64,000 nucleotides of DNA from Fidelibacterota bacterium (lineage in GTDB: Bacteria; Pseudomonadota; Alphaproteobacteria; Rhodospirillales; Rhodospirillaceae): contig CANJBL010000002.1 of assembly GCA_947472795.1 (NCBI GenBank), forward strand, positions 186,001 to 250,000. Direction: 5' to 3'. The position numbers were made by a program, and so were the translations under genes. Shown here in pieces: positions 53,066 through 61,848 of this stretch (its first letter is position 1; every line of letters starts with the position of its first letter). The notes under the pieces were generated by a model, which saw nothing but the letters and a program-made list of their open reading frames with translations, was not told the DNA's origin and did not search any database.

Positions 53066-53863
53066 TTAGCCGTGCGCCGTGACAGCAACGTCGGCGGCAA
53101 CATAGGTGCGTACGACGTCTCCGACGATGAAGAGCGCCGGGCTGCGTACGGTATGTTTAGCGATGGCCTCGGGTAGATCGCCGACAGTCGTGATGATCAC
53201 GCGCTCCTCGGGCCGTGTGGCATTCTCCACGATCGCCACCGGCAGCTGCGCGTCCACACCGTCAGCCTGCAAGGCTTCGCTGAGCGCTTTGGCGCGGGCA
53301 ATGCCCATATAAACGACAAGAGTGCGTTTTGCGCCGGCAAGGCCACGCACATCGGCAAGGCTGCCATCGCGGCGGGCGGCGGTCACGAAAGTCACTTGCG
53401 CCGCGTAATCCCTATGCGTGAGCGAGATACGTGTCGAAGCCGCCGCACCCATGGCCGAGGTGATGCCGGGGATGACGTCGACTTCAATGCCTTCCGCACG
53501 CAAGGCATCGATCTCCTCGCCGCTGCGACCGAAGATCATGGGGTCGCCACCCTTCAGACGCACCACGCGCTGGCCGCCGCGCGCGGCGGCGATCAGTTGG
53601 CGGGCAATATCGGGTTGGGTGATGTTCGCGGTTTGATGCGGCTTACCGACATAGATGCAGCGGGCATGCTGCGGCAGCAGGTCGATAATCTCCGGAGACA
53701 CGAGTTCGTCGAAGAACACCACCTCCGCGGACTGCAGGGCGTCGTAGCCCTTACGCGTCAAAAGGCCGGGGTCGCCGGGACCTGCGCCCACCAGCGTTAC
53801 CTTAAAGGGCCCGTTCTTGACGCTGCCGGAGGCCGCGCCGAAAAGTAGATCGAGAGTACTCAC
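53066..53863 (-). CDS. cobA: Uroporphyrinogen-III C-methyltransferase (SUMT)
   Basis: 265 residues from GTG 53863, with AAGGAC 6 nt upstream; the frame runs to 54016 without family sequence. Motifs: VTLVGAGPGDPGLLT, VFFDELVSPEI, VRLKGGDPMIFGRSGEE, GITSAMGAAASTRISLTHR, ALFIVGDVV. It methylates uroporphyrinogen III to precorrin-2, which the protein at 47493-48065 turns into siroheme. First gene of the minus-strand sulfur operon. Confidence 0.93.
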   Translation of the reverse strand: MSTLDLLFGAASGSVKNGPFKVTLVGAGPGDPGLLTRKGYDALQSAEVVFFDELVSPEIIDLLPQHARCIYVGKPHQTANITQPDIARQLIAAARGGQRVVRLKGGDPMIFGRSGEEIDALRAEGIEVDVIPGITSAMGAAASTRISLTHRDYAAQVTFVTAARRDGSLADVRGLAGAKRTLVVYMGIARAKALSEALQADGVDAQLPVAIVENATRPEERVIITTVGDLPEAIAKHTVRSPALFIVGDVVRTYVAADVAVTAHG

Positions 53864-54149
53864 GGTCTGTCCTTGTGTTGCGCGAGTTTTAGGGCACGCC
53901 AGCCCAAAGCGCCAGCGACCCTCGCAAACCTGCGGCAGACATAGGCCCAAGCGCCTTAGAATGAAACAATCTTCTCCCCATGCCCAGAGTTTCCGGGGTG
54001 GCCGGATAAGGTCCATCTACGGCGAAGCTATTGAAAAGAAGAAATTTCTATAGGGGACGGGTGAAACCCACTTTTGCCCCCGGAAGGGTCGTGCCAGGGT
54101 ACATCGACGGTGGTAAGACGCTTGAAATATTTGAGCCATCGAGGACTTA

Positions 54150-54191
54150 AGCAGGTCCAACCCGGGCGTCGCACCGCCGGGGTGGCCTGCT
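54150..54191 (+). promoter_or_regulatory. Structured leader hairpin upstream of cysD
   Basis: AGCAGG (54150-54155) pairs with CCTGCT (54186-54191), and inside CCCGG (54161-54165) pairs with CCGGG (54177-54181), 27 nt before the cysD start. The 354-nt gap (53864-54217) must hold divergent promoters. No known riboswitch class was recognised. The element could control cysDNC (inference). Confidence 0.4.
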
Positions 54192-54217
54192 TTCGCGTCC
54201 GCCAGACATAAAGTGAG

Positions 54218-55123
54218 ATGATGAGCGCTTTAAATAATCTCCAGCGCCTGGAAGCGGAGAGCATTCACATCATGCGCGAGGTCGTCGCCGAATGCGACAA
54301 CCCGGTGATGCTGTATTCCATCGGTAAGGACAGCGCCGTCATGCTGCACCTTGCGGCAAAGGCGTTCTATCCCTCCAAGCCACCCTTCCCCCTGCTGCAC
54401 GTGGACACGACATGGAAGTTCAAAGCCATGTACGAGATGCGCGAGCGCATGGCCAAGGAACTGGGCTTCGAGCTTTTGGTCCATAAGAATCCAGAAGCGG
54501 TGGCGAAGAACATCAATCCCTTCGACCATGGCTCGGCGCTGCATACCGACATGTGGAAGACGGAAGGCCTGAAGCAGGCCTTGGATAAATACAAATTCGA
54601 CGCGGCTTTCGGCGGCGCGCGCCGCGACGAGGAAAAGTCCCGCGCCAAGGAGCGCATCTTTTCTTTCCGCTCGGCACAACACCGCTGGGACCCCAAACAC
54701 CAGCGCCCGGAGTTGTGGCAGCTCTACAACGCCAAAAAACACAAGGGCGAAAGCATCCGCGTATTCCCGATCTCCAACTGGACCGAGCTGGACATCTGGC
54801 AATACATCTACCTGGAGAAAATTCCCATCGTGCCGCTGTATTATTCGGCCGTGCGCCCCGTGGTGAACCGCAGCGGCACGCTCATCATGGTCGATGACGA
54901 ACGCATGCCGCTGCTGCCGGGCGAGAAGCCCATGATGAAAAAGGTGCGTTTCCGTACGCTGGGCTGTTATCCGCTGACCGGCGCCATTGAGAGCGAAGCT
55001 GAAACACTGCCTGACATCATTCAGGAAATGCTGCTGACTCGAAGCTCCGAACGCCAGGGCCGCGTCATCGATCATGACGCAGCCGCGTCCATGGAGAAGA
55101 AGAAGCAGGAGGGCTACTTCTAA
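54218..55123 (+). CDS. cysD: Sulfate adenylyltransferase small subunit CysD
   Basis: 301 residues; two ATG codons in a row, so the start may be 54221. PP-loop [17 protein letters not shown], then [34 protein letters not shown] and [20 protein letters not shown]. Catalyses ATP sulfurylase with the CysN half of the next gene. Divergent from the cobA-cysI-cysH operon. Confidence 0.96.
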   Translation: MMSALNNLQRLEAESIHIMREVVAECDNPVMLYSIGKDSAVMLHLAAKAFYPSKPPFPLLHVDTTWKFKAMYEMRERMAKELGFELLVHKNPEAVAKNINPFDHGSALHTDMWKTEGLKQALDKYKFDAAFGGARRDEEKSRAKERIFSFRSAQHRWDPKHQRPELWQLYNAKKHKGESIRVFPISNWTELDIWQYIYLEKIPIVPLYYSAVRPVVNRSGTLIMVDDERMPLLPGEKPMMKKVRFRTLGCYPLTGAIESEAETLPDIIQEMLLTRSSERQGRVIDHDAAASMEKKKQEGYF

Positions 55124-57060
55124 TGGCCCACGTTTCAGACCTCATCGAGAAAGACATTCTCGGCTATCTCCAAGCCCATCAACAAAAAGGGCTCATGCGC
55201 TTCATCACGTGCGGCAGCGTCGATGACGGCAAGTCGACCCTCATCGGCCGACTGCTTTACGATTCCAAGATGATTTTCGAGGATCAGCTTGCAGCCCTCG
55301 AAAGTGATTCCAAAAAAGTCGGCACACAAGGCGGCGAGATCGATTTCGCGCTGCTGGTCGATGGCTTGGCTGCCGAGCGCGAGCAAGGCATCACCATCGA
55401 CGTCGCCTACCGCTTCTTCTCCACCGACAAACGCAAGTTCATCGTTGCCGACACTCCGGGCCACGAGCAATACACGCGCAACATGATCACCGGCGCCTCC
55501 ACGGCGGACCTGGCCGTGATCCTGATGGATGCACGCAAGGGCGTGCTGGTGCAGACACGCCGCCATTCGTTCCTGGTATCGCTCATCGGCATCAAGAACG
55601 TCGTGCTGGCCATCAATAAGATGGACCTTGTCGGGTACTCCCAGGAGACTTTTGATAAGATCGTTGCCGACTACCGTGCTTTCGCCAAGCAAATCGGCTT
55701 TGAGAACATTCTCGCCATTCCGATCTCAGGACTGAAGGGCGACAACATCACCGAAAAGAGCAACGCGACGCCCTGGTACAAGGGTCCGACCTTGATGCAC
55801 CATCTGGAAACGGTGCAGATCGAAGAGCGCGTGAAAAGCGGCCCATTCCGCATGTGGGTGCAGTGGGTCAACCGCCCGGATCTGGATTTCCGCGGATTTT
55901 CCGGCCAGATCGTCAGCGGCGTGGTCCGCCCCGGCGACCGCATCCGCGCTCTACCCTCCGCCCGCGAAAGCGTGGTGACGCGGATCGTCACGAAAGATGG
56001 CGATCTGTCCGAGGCCATTGCCGGTCAATCCGTCACACTGACGCTGCGCGATGAGATCGACATCAGCCGCGGAGACCTGCTTGCGTCTTCGGACTCTCTC
56101 GCCGGCGTCGCCGACCAGTTCAATGCTACCTTGGTGTGGATGAACGATACCCAGCTTTTGCCGGGCCGCCCATACTGGCTGAAGATCGGCGCGCGCACGA
56201 TCACGGCATCGGTCACAGAGATCAAGCACAAGGTCAACGTCAACACGCTCGAACAGCTTGCGGCAAAGAGCTTGGAACTGAATGAGATCGCCAGCGTCAA
56301 CCTGAGCGTCGATCTGCCGATCCCCTTCGATGCCTATACCGAAAACAAAGAGACAGGCGGCTTCATCCTCGTCGACCGCATGACCAATGCGACGGTTGCG
56401 GCAGGCATGATTCAGTTCGCCTTGCGCCGCTCGCAGAACATCCATTGGCAAGCCGTCGATGTGGACAAGGGCGCACGCGCGGCCCTCAAAGGACAGAAGG
56501 CCTGCGTACTTTGGTTCACGGGCCTTTCCGGCTCGGGCAAATCAACCATCGCCAATCTGGTGGAGCAGCAGCTTTATGCGCTGGGCCGGCATACTTACAT
56601 GCTCGACGGCGACAACGTGCGCCATGGGCTGAACCGCGATCTCGGATTCTCCGACACCGACCGCGTGGAAAACATCCGCCGTGTGGCCGAGGTCTCGAAG
56701 CTCATGGTCGATGCCGGCTTGATCACGCTGGTGTCCTTCATCTCGCCATTCCGGGCCGAGCGGAGATTGGCGCGCGATTTGATGCAGGCAGGCGAATTCT
56801 TCGAAGTTTTCGTGGACACGCCGTTGGCCGAAGCTGAACGGCGCGATCCTAAAGGCCTTTACAAGAAGGCCCGCAAAGGTGAGGTCAAAAACTTCACTGG
56901 AATCGACTCGCCTTACGAAGCGCCGGAAAATCCCGAGCTGCGCATCGATACAACGCAGATGACCGCCGAAGAGGCCGCCGCCTACATCCTCCGCCAGTTG
57001 GAAGAACGCGGTATGCTCATGGGCTTCCGCGTGGCAGAGGATACGACGCCGACGGCCTAA
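55123..57060 (+). CDS. cysNC: Bifunctional sulfate adenylyltransferase large subunit / APS kinase CysNC
   Basis: 645 residues. The ATG overlaps the cysD stop (TAATG). N-terminal CysN GTPase: [12 protein letters not shown] (about 31), [19 protein letters not shown], then domains 2-3. From about residue 455 there is a full APS kinase: GLSGSGKST (about 467-475), [16 protein letters not shown] and [13 protein letters not shown]. It forms APS and phosphorylates it to PAPS. Note that CysH here carries the Fe-S Cys of APS reductases. Confidence 0.96.
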   Translation: MAHVSDLIEKDILGYLQAHQQKGLMRFITCGSVDDGKSTLIGRLLYDSKMIFEDQLAALESDSKKVGTQGGEIDFALLVDGLAAEREQGITIDVAYRFFSTDKRKFIVADTPGHEQYTRNMITGASTADLAVILMDARKGVLVQTRRHSFLVSLIGIKNVVLAINKMDLVGYSQETFDKIVADYRAFAKQIGFENILAIPISGLKGDNITEKSNATPWYKGPTLMHHLETVQIEERVKSGPFRMWVQWVNRPDLDFRGFSGQIVSGVVRPGDRIRALPSARESVVTRIVTKDGDLSEAIAGQSVTLTLRDEIDISRGDLLASSDSLAGVADQFNATLVWMNDTQLLPGRPYWLKIGARTITASVTEIKHKVNVNTLEQLAAKSLELNEIASVNLSVDLPIPFDAYTENKETGGFILVDRMTNATVAAGMIQFALRRSQNIHWQAVDVDKGARAALKGQKACVLWFTGLSGSGKSTIANLVEQQLYALGRHTYMLDGDNVRHGLNRDLGFSDTDRVENIRRVAEVSKLMVDAGLITLVSFISPFRAERRLARDLMQAGEFFEVFVDTPLAEAERRDPKGLYKKARKGEVKNFTGIDSPYEAPENPELRIDTTQMTAEEAAAYILRQLEERGMLMGFRVAEDTTPTA

Positions 57061-57067
57061 GCAGGCG

Positions 57068-57421
57068 TTACGGAATAATCGCTAAGTCGTTTTCGACACG
57101 GCGCACGCCCGATACTTGCAAAGCCAGATCCTCGGCACGCAGCATATCATTACGCGAGACGACATAACCCGTCAGGTGAACGACGTTGCCAAAAGTGCGC
57201 ACATGAATCTGCGAACCTTCCAGGCGCCTGTCTTCCGTATACATGGCCGCGACTTTAGACGTGATGGCGGCATCTTCCAGCGCTTCGCCACGGTCGGCGA
57301 GGTAGTTGGCTTCCGCCGCGCGCTCATCGTAAGAGCTGCTTCCACAGGCAGCGAGGGCCATAGCCAAAGGGATAGCTATAGACGCCAGCAAAACTGATTT
57401 ACGCAATGATACATTCGTCAT
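57068..57421 (-). CDS. BON-domain lipoprotein
   Basis: 117 residues. A signal ends in lipobox LAAC (about Cys26), followed by a single BON domain (AITSKVAAMYTEDRRLEGSQIHVRTFGNVVHLTGYV and AEDLALQVSGVRRVENDL). Envelope-protecting proteins of the OsmY type share the domain. An exact EcfG-type promoter lies 52-77 nt upstream. Confidence 0.9.
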   Translation of the reverse strand: MTNVSLRKSVLLASIAIPLAMALAACGSSSYDERAAEANYLADRGEALEDAAITSKVAAMYTEDRRLEGSQIHVRTFGNVVHLTGYVVSRNDMLRAEDLALQVSGVRRVENDLAIIP

Positions 57422-57472
57422 CGTTCGATCCTCATAATGCGGCGAAGCATGGCTTCACCCTGATGCGGATTA

Positions 57473-57498
57473 AACGCGCGTCCGTTTAGAATGGTTCC
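57473..57498 (-). promoter_or_regulatory. EcfG-type promoter of the BON lipoprotein gene
   Basis: Minus strand: GGAAC (57498-57494), 17 nt, CGTT (57476-57473). Exact match to the alphaproteobacterial general stress sigma consensus, about 50 nt from the start codon. Confidence 0.8.
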
Positions 57499-57503
57499 AC
57501 ACC

Positions 57504-58151
57504 TCAGGCGTGTGTACGTGCTCGCTTGCGTTCGGTGAAGTGCACCACAACCAGCGTTAGGATTGCGCCGCAGAACGCAACAAACTGGTCTTGCTGGCTG
57601 TCGAACGGATCGCCCTGTGTGCCGAGGAAAGCCGCACCGGCTTTGGGATCGACAATGACGGCGGCTGCCCACTCCATCAATTCATAGAAGCCGCTGCATG
57701 TGGCGATGATCGCGAAAGCGAGAAGACTGAGCCAGCCGCCACGCAAGACATCTCGCCGCATCAAATATTCCCGCAGCGGATAAACAATGAGCAGACCGAA
57801 ACTGAAGTGAATGATGCGGTCATAGTGGTTGCGCTCAAGGCCTGCGGCATGTTTCAGCCACTCGCCGGCAGGCACGAGCGCGTACGTGTAGTGCGCGCCA
57901 ACGGTATGCAAGACCAGGAACACCGCGCACAGAATATTGGAGAGGTCCGACAAAGGCCGCGTGCGGCAAATCCAAACCGCGAGACCGACTCCCACCACCA
58001 CAAGGATGTTTTCCAGGACCCAGTCCTTGCGGAAGTTCGGCGCGATGGCGGCCCACACCCAGACTGCCGCATAAACGGCGGATAGAACCTGCAGCAGGCG
58101 ATTTTGAAGGAAAGATTTAGGTCTTGGTGATGTGGCTGTTGTGAACGTCAT
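57504..58151 (-). CDS. YjdF-like DUF2238 membrane protein
   Basis: 215 residues with about six hydrophobic helices. Family motifs: LSNILCAVFLVLHTVGAHYTYALVPAGEWL, NHYDRIIHFSFGLLIVYPLREYLMRR and FYELMEWAAAVIVDPKAGAAFLGTQGDPFDSQQDQFVAF. Role in the membrane is unknown. It sits inside the stress island, but no EcfG box was found just upstream. Confidence 0.88.
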   Translation of the reverse strand: MTFTTATSPRPKSFLQNRLLQVLSAVYAAVWVWAAIAPNFRKDWVLENILVVVGVGLAVWICRTRPLSDLSNILCAVFLVLHTVGAHYTYALVPAGEWLKHAAGLERNHYDRIIHFSFGLLIVYPLREYLMRRDVLRGGWLSLLAFAIIATCSGFYELMEWAAAVIVDPKAGAAFLGTQGDPFDSQQDQFVAFCGAILTLVVVHFTERKRARTHA

Positions 58152-58198
58152 TAGGGCGGAGGTGTGTTTTTGTAAGACGCCCCCCGGCGTACTCAGTC

Positions 58199-58609
58199 CT
58201 ATTTCTTGTTCCCGAGAACGAGACCAGCGACAAGTGCTGCCATAAGGGTTAGCAGCTTGTTGTCTTCAAAAGTCTCGCGCAGATCTTCCATGAGATCTTC
58301 ACCCAATGCTGATTCGCGCGGCGCTTTGGGATCATATTCCGCCGGTGTGAACTGACGGTGCGCGATGAGCATGAGGATACCACTGCTCACCAGCAGCACT
58401 GCGCCGACGATGAGGGCGGCTTCGGCGCTGCCGACAATCGGGATAAGATAGATCCACAATGCCGCCAGTAGGCAGGCAATGCCCACGGTCATGCTGATGA
58501 TGGCAGCACCGGTACACAAAGCGCCGGCCGTGATGCGCGCCGCTCCGCTTTCCCCGCCGGAGTTCCGGTGCGATAGCACCATCAACGCGATTTTGACGAT
58601 CTTATCCAT
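58199..58609 (-). CDS. Small membrane protein of the phage-holin-like (DUF1469/PF07332) type
   Basis: 136 residues. Two adjacent helices (about 26-50 and 58-82) and a C-terminal amphipathic and hydrophobic end (LMAALVAGLVLGNKK). This resembles the PF07332 holin-superfamily group often co-encoded with DUF883 proteins, as here (gap 11 nt), rather than a phage lysis holin. Likely a membrane stress protein transcribed from the EcfG promoter at 58996-59020. Confidence 0.7.
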   Translation of the reverse strand: MDKIVKIALMVLSHRNSGGESGAARITAGALCTGAAIISMTVGIACLLAALWIYLIPIVGSAEAALIVGAVLLVSSGILMLIAHRQFTPAEYDPKAPRESALGEDLMEDLRETFEDNKLLTLMAALVAGLVLGNKK

Positions 58610-58620
58610 GGCGCGCGCCT

Positions 58621-58914
58621 TTAACGGCGGTCCGTCAGCCGGCTGAGGAAGAAGCCCGCGGTGAAGGCGATCAAAATGCTGGTGATAGGTTGTTCTTCAA
58701 CCTGCTTGCCGAGCGCCTTCGTGGCAACCTGGCTTTTCTTCGCCATGGTCTTATAGATCGCGAGCGCTTCATCGGTCATGTCTTCGGCGAGATTGCTCGC
58801 AGAATTGACGGCGCCGGACTTCAGATGCTCCATCGCGCGGGCCAAATCCTTTTTCAATCGCTCGACATCGGCCATGAGCGCATCGACATCTGACTTCTTG
58901 ATCGGGTTTTCCAT
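58621..58914 (-). CDS. DUF883 (YqjD/ElaB-like) protein
   Basis: 97 residues from ATG 58914, preceded by GGAGAC; the frame runs to 59028 but that part is poorly supported. Long amphipathic helix (VDALMADVERLKKDLARAMEHLKS ...) and a C-terminal membrane anchor (SILIAFTAGFFLSRLTDRR) are as in YqjD, a ribosome-binding inner-membrane stress protein. Confidence 0.85.
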   Translation of the reverse strand: MENPIKKSDVDALMADVERLKKDLARAMEHLKSGAVNSASNLAEDMTDEALAIYKTMAKKSQVATKALGKQVEEQPITSILIAFTAGFFLSRLTDRR

Positions 58915-58995
58915 AGCAAGTCTCCAAAAAACAGGGCGCGAATCAGGGCAGCCAAGGGCCACTCTGTCGCGTCTCATTCGCGCCGTCCATAGTAA

Positions 58996-59020
58996 AACGC
59001 GAATATGATGGCGGTGTTCC
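58996..59020 (-). promoter_or_regulatory. EcfG-type promoter of the DUF883/holin-like pair
   Basis: Minus strand: GGAAC (59020-59016), 16 nt, CGTT (58999-58996). Exact consensus, about 80 nt from the DUF883 start. Divergent from the near-match box at 59061. Confidence 0.8.
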
Positions 59021-59060
59021 CGCTCCATGCGAACGGGCTTATCACCCGCGCGTGGTCATC

Positions 59061-59086
59061 GGAACAATTACGAGTGGAGGACTGTT
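59061..59086 (+). promoter_or_regulatory. Near-consensus EcfG promoter of the DUF3309 gene
   Basis: GGAAC (59061-59065), 17 nt, TGTT (59083-59086); only the first base of the -10 differs. About 65 nt before the DUF3309 start. Confidence 0.6.
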
Positions 59087-59152
59087 TTATGAACGACGAC
59101 ATATTGGCGCGTTCAACCGTCCGCGCTGCCTGTCTGCTGGAGGAGATTTCGC

Positions 59153-59308
59153 ATGTTAGGCACACTTCTGCTCATTCTTTTGATCCTGCTTTTGGTCGGT
59201 GCCCTGCCGACGTGGCCTTATAGCCGCGCGTGGGGCTATTACCCCAGCGGGGGAGCGTCTGTTCTCCTCGTTGTGGTGGTCGTGCTTTTGCTGGCCGGCC
59301 GAATCTAG
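59153..59308 (+). CDS. DUF3309 small membrane protein
   Basis: 51 residues from ATG 59153, with the strong ribosome site GGAGGAG 8-9 nt upstream. Sequence MLGTLLLILLILLLVG, then ALPTWPYSRAWGYYPSGG and a second hydrophobic run LLVVVVVLLLAGRI, the standard DUF3309 pattern. Stress-associated in alphaproteobacteria; function unknown. Confidence 0.9.
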   Translation: MLGTLLLILLILLLVGALPTWPYSRAWGYYPSGGASVLLVVVVVLLLAGRI

Positions 59309-59324
59309 TCACACGCAGATATAA

Positions 59325-59352
59325 AAAAGAGCGGCCGAAAGGCCGCTCTTTT
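59325..59352. terminator. Bidirectional terminator between DUF3309 and sodB
   Basis: AAAAGAGCGGCC (59325-59336) pairs with its complement (59341-59352) around a gaaa tetraloop. A T-rich run follows on plus and an A/T run on the other side, so it can stop both convergent genes. Confidence 0.85.
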
Positions 59353-59377
59353 CTTTTGCGCGTACGTCAGCAGAAAC

Positions 59378-60007
59378 CTATTTTTCGAAATTCGCGGACG
59401 CGAAATCCCAATTGAGCAGCCCGTCGACGACGGCCTTCACATAGGCTTTACGGTCGTTCTGGCGATCGAGATAATAAGCGTGCTCCCATACATCGACGGT
59501 CAATAAGCACGTTGCGCCCTCTTCCAACGGGGTGTGCGCATCGTGCGTATCCACAATGACAAGTTTGTTGTTCTTGGCCACCAGCCAAGCCCAGCCACTT
59601 GCGAAATGATTTACAGCCGCATTGGTGAGTTCGGTTTTCAGGTTCTCTATATTGCCAAAGCTCGCCTCGATCGCTTTTCGTAGCGCGCCGCTCGGGCCCG
59701 TCGGTTTTGGCGACAGACTCTTCCAGTATAAATCGTGGTTCCACGCCTGAGCCGCATTGTTGAAGATCTTGGCGTTCGCTTTGTCCTTAGCCGTTTCCTT
59801 TACCACCTCCTCGAGACTGAGGTCCGCAAAGGGCGTACCTGCCACAAGTTCATTGAGCTTATCCACGTATCCGTTGTGGTGTTTGCCATAGTGGAAGCTC
59901 AGCGTGCGCGCCGAAACGATCGGCGCGAGCGCATCCTCGGCATACGCCAATGCAGGCAAAGTGAAGGGGCCGGCAGCAGCGGCGCTTTTCAGCGTAGGAC
60001 TTGTCAT
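59378..60007 (-). CDS. sodB: Fe/Mn superoxide dismutase
   Basis: 209 residues. Metal ligands: His in SFHYGKHHNGYVDKL, His in AAQAWNHDLYW, Asp and His in TVDVWEHAYYLD. Spacing and AAQAWNHDLYW suggest the iron form. No signal peptide, so cytoplasmic. Dismutates superoxide; suits the stress island. No EcfG box was found just upstream, so it may read through from DUF1328. Confidence 0.94.
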   Translation of the reverse strand: MTSPTLKSAAAAGPFTLPALAYAEDALAPIVSARTLSFHYGKHHNGYVDKLNELVAGTPFADLSLEEVVKETAKDKANAKIFNNAAQAWNHDLYWKSLSPKPTGPSGALRKAIEASFGNIENLKTELTNAAVNHFASGWAWLVAKNNKLVIVDTHDAHTPLEEGATCLLTVDVWEHAYYLDRQNDRKAYVKAVVDGLLNWDFASANFEK

Positions 60008-60030
60008 CGTGATTCCCTTTTACGTTTAGA

Positions 60031-60207
60031 TCATATGGGCGGAGCCCGCCCGCGCAGTAGGTGCAGCATGAGCGTCACGATGAAGACGAGAAGGAAGATA
60101 AAGAACAGAACGCGCGCAATCGCCACCGACGCAATAGCAATTCCACCAAAACCCAGAATGCCTGCGACGATGGCGACGAGTAGGAATGTTAAAGCCCATC
60201 CCAACAT
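60031..60207 (-). CDS. DUF1328 small membrane protein (YtjA-like)
   Basis: 58 residues from ATG 60207 (GGAGG 6-7 nt upstream; a GTG at 60219 is in frame). Two hydrophobic segments: [20 protein letters not shown] and [19 protein letters not shown], with the GFGGIAIA loop diagnostic for DUF1328. Function unknown. Confidence 0.92.
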   Translation of the reverse strand: MLGWALTFLLVAIVAGILGFGGIAIASVAIARVLFFIFLLVFIVTLMLHLLRGRAPPI

Positions 60208-60231
60208 ATTAGCCTCCACAAATGTGGTTGC

Positions 60232-60390
60232 TTAGTTGTTGGATGGCCTTGCGTCGTCAGCGCCGCGTTCGATGGCCTTGCCGGTGGATTTAATGTCTTT
60301 TCCAACGCCTTCGGTCGTGTTGCAGGCACTCAACGCAAAAACGGAACCGATGACCAGCAAAATAACAGCCGTAGATTTCTTGGTGCTCAT
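60232..60390 (-). CDS. Entericidin EcnA/B-like lipoprotein
   Basis: 52 residues from ATG 60390. Signal with lipobox LSAC (about Cys23), then NTTEGVGKDIKSTGKAIERG, the entericidin helix. Entericidins are stress-induced bacteriolytic or membrane-active lipoproteins. A near-match EcfG box lies about 45-70 nt upstream. Confidence 0.9.
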   Translation of the reverse strand: MSTKKSTAVILLVIGSVFALSACNTTEGVGKDIKSTGKAIERGADDARPSNN

Positions 60391-60433
60391 TTGAAAGAAA
60401 ATCCTTTTCCAGAAGTGTGACCAACGATTGTGA

Positions 60434-60458
60434 AACACCTCTGAGCGCCGGAAGTTCC
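60434..60458 (-). promoter_or_regulatory. Near-consensus EcfG promoter of the entericidin gene
   Basis: Minus strand: GGAAC (60458-60454), 16 nt, TGTT (60437-60434). Only the first -10 base differs from CGTT. Confidence 0.6.
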
Positions 60459-60492
60459 ATTCAGCCCAAAGGCTTCTCTGGTCACAAGCAAC

Positions 60493-60523
60493 AAAAAAGG
60501 CGGCCTTCACAGGCCGCTTTTTT
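60493..60523 (-). terminator. Terminator of phyR
   Basis: GCGGCC-type stem (60500-60505 with 60512-60517) flanked by A6 and T6 blocks and a 6-nt loop, 29 nt after the phyR stop. On the minus strand it ends in TTTTTTG. Confidence 0.8.
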
Positions 60524-60551
60524 ATTTTGCCGCCTAACGGCTCAGCTGGCT

Positions 60552-61397
60552 TTAGCTGACCAAGCGCTTGGCGCCCGTATTCTTTCCGACTGCGTGATTG
60601 GCAACGCCGGCGCCTTCATCTTCGTCTTCGGCCAGCAGTAATGCCTGGGCAATGGTGGCTTTGACGGTATCGGTCATGAAGGGTTTGGTGACCAGGAAGG
60701 TCGGCTCGGGACGCTCGCCCGTCAGCAGGCGCTCAGGGTAAGCGGTGATGAAGATCACCGGTGCGCTGATCTGGCTCAAGATCTCGTTCACTGCGTCGAT
60801 ACCGGAGCTGTTATCGGCGAGCTGGATGTCGGCCAGCACCAGGCCGGGGCGCGTAGCCTTGGCGGCAGCGACGGCTTCACGGCGTGTGGTGGCCGTAGCG
60901 CAGACTTCGTGACCCATTTCCTCGACAATATTGGCGATGTCCATGGAGATAACCGGTTCGTCCTCGATGATGAGAACCGACTTCGGCACCTGCGCCACCA
61001 GATCGTAGAGCGCTTCTTTCACCATGCGCGCCACATCTTCCGGCGACGTCGCGAGGATCACCGCCGCTTCGGTGTTGGAGAAATCCTCCATGGCCGTGAG
61101 CAGAAGTGCCTGACGGCGCATCAACGAGATGGCATCGAGCCGATCACGGAAACGGGACGTTTCGATTTCTCCATTGGGGCCTGTCGGCAATGTATGCGTC
61201 GCCGACCAAATCACATGGAACACGCGATAGAGACCGACACGCGGCGGCACGCCACGAGGAAACTGGTCTGGAGACTGCACGATGGCCTCCAATGTCGCGC
61301 GGACGTAGGCATCGCCGCCGCTCTGGGAGCCCATCAATGCGCGCGCGTAGCGGCGCAGCAGCGGAAGATGGTGAGCAATTTCGTGGGAAAGCGACAT
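60552..61397 (-). CDS. phyR: General stress response anti-anti-sigma regulator PhyR
   Basis: 281 residues from ATG 61397. Residues 1-~130 form a sigma-factor-like domain (HHLPLLRRYARALMGSQSGGDAYV, then LTAMEDFSNTEAAVILATSPEDVARMV); residues ~139-262 are a receiver with VLIIEDEPVIS, phosphoacceptor Asp190 (LVLADIQLAD), FITAYPERLL and VTKPF. When phosphorylated PhyR binds NepR and frees EcfG. Both partners lie 1-2 kb away. No PhyK-type HWE kinase gene is in the window. Confidence 0.95.
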   Translation of the reverse strand: MSLSHEIAHHLPLLRRYARALMGSQSGGDAYVRATLEAIVQSPDQFPRGVPPRVGLYRVFHVIWSATHTLPTGPNGEIETSRFRDRLDAISLMRRQALLLTAMEDFSNTEAAVILATSPEDVARMVKEALYDLVAQVPKSVLIIEDEPVISMDIANIVEEMGHEVCATATTRREAVAAAKATRPGLVLADIQLADNSSGIDAVNEILSQISAPVIFITAYPERLLTGERPEPTFLVTKPFMTDTVKATIAQALLLAEDEDEGAGVANHAVGKNTGAKRLVS

Positions 61398-61606
61398 CAG
61401 AGAACCCCTTTTTTCGAAAACAATCCGATCGGTGCGCAATCCGCGATTATTGCGGTGCCTAGGCGCAGAAACGTCGAACGTGTTGAATGAGCTGGCATCA
61501 ATCCTAACAGAACGAACGAGCGAGAAAAGCACGGGTAGCATGTAATCGCGGGGAATTTTTTTAGCTATTACGGGAACAAACTCGCATCTGTTCTTCCAAG
61601 ATGCCT

Positions 61607-61711
61607 CCTCCCGCGAAGATATTCACTTCGCGGGAGGGACATGTTCCGCAATTGGGGTCATTGCGGACATTCGACGTATGCTTGGCTGGGGGGACGGCCG
61701 GGATGCATACG
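61607..61711. other. Cluster of three hairpins in the phyR upstream gap
   Basis: Stem 1: 12 bp, 61607-61618 with 61626-61637. Stem 2: TCCGCAAT (61645-61652) with ATTGCGGA (61660-61667). Stem 3: CGTATGC (61675-61681) with GCATACG (61705-61711). They lie in the 451-nt gap 61398-61848 with no supported gene; no T-run follows them. Possibly a structured RNA or an upstream control region. Confidence 0.45.
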
Positions 61712-61848
61712 ACGAAGCGGAAAAACCTCTATTCCTTACCTGCCTGGCATCGGCCGCTGCGTTGGTCGGCCTTACCAAATGCAATTTTCGAAAGTGTCGA
61801 TTTCATAACGGCGGTTTGTAAAATTAGTTGCCGGGCGGACGGCAATTT

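Noticed and set aside
58199-58609. Prophage holin
   Set aside because: No lysin or phage genes nearby; pairing with DUF883 and an EcfG promoter fits a stress membrane protein.
61398-61600. EcfG box upstream of phyR
   Set aside because: No GGAAC/CGTT pair in the right orientation; only unrelated GGAA-like words.
61678-61821. 47-codon ORF (MLGWGDGRDAYDEAE...) in the phyR upstream gap
   Set aside because: No ribosome site, and it overlaps the third hairpin; it does not resemble NepR.
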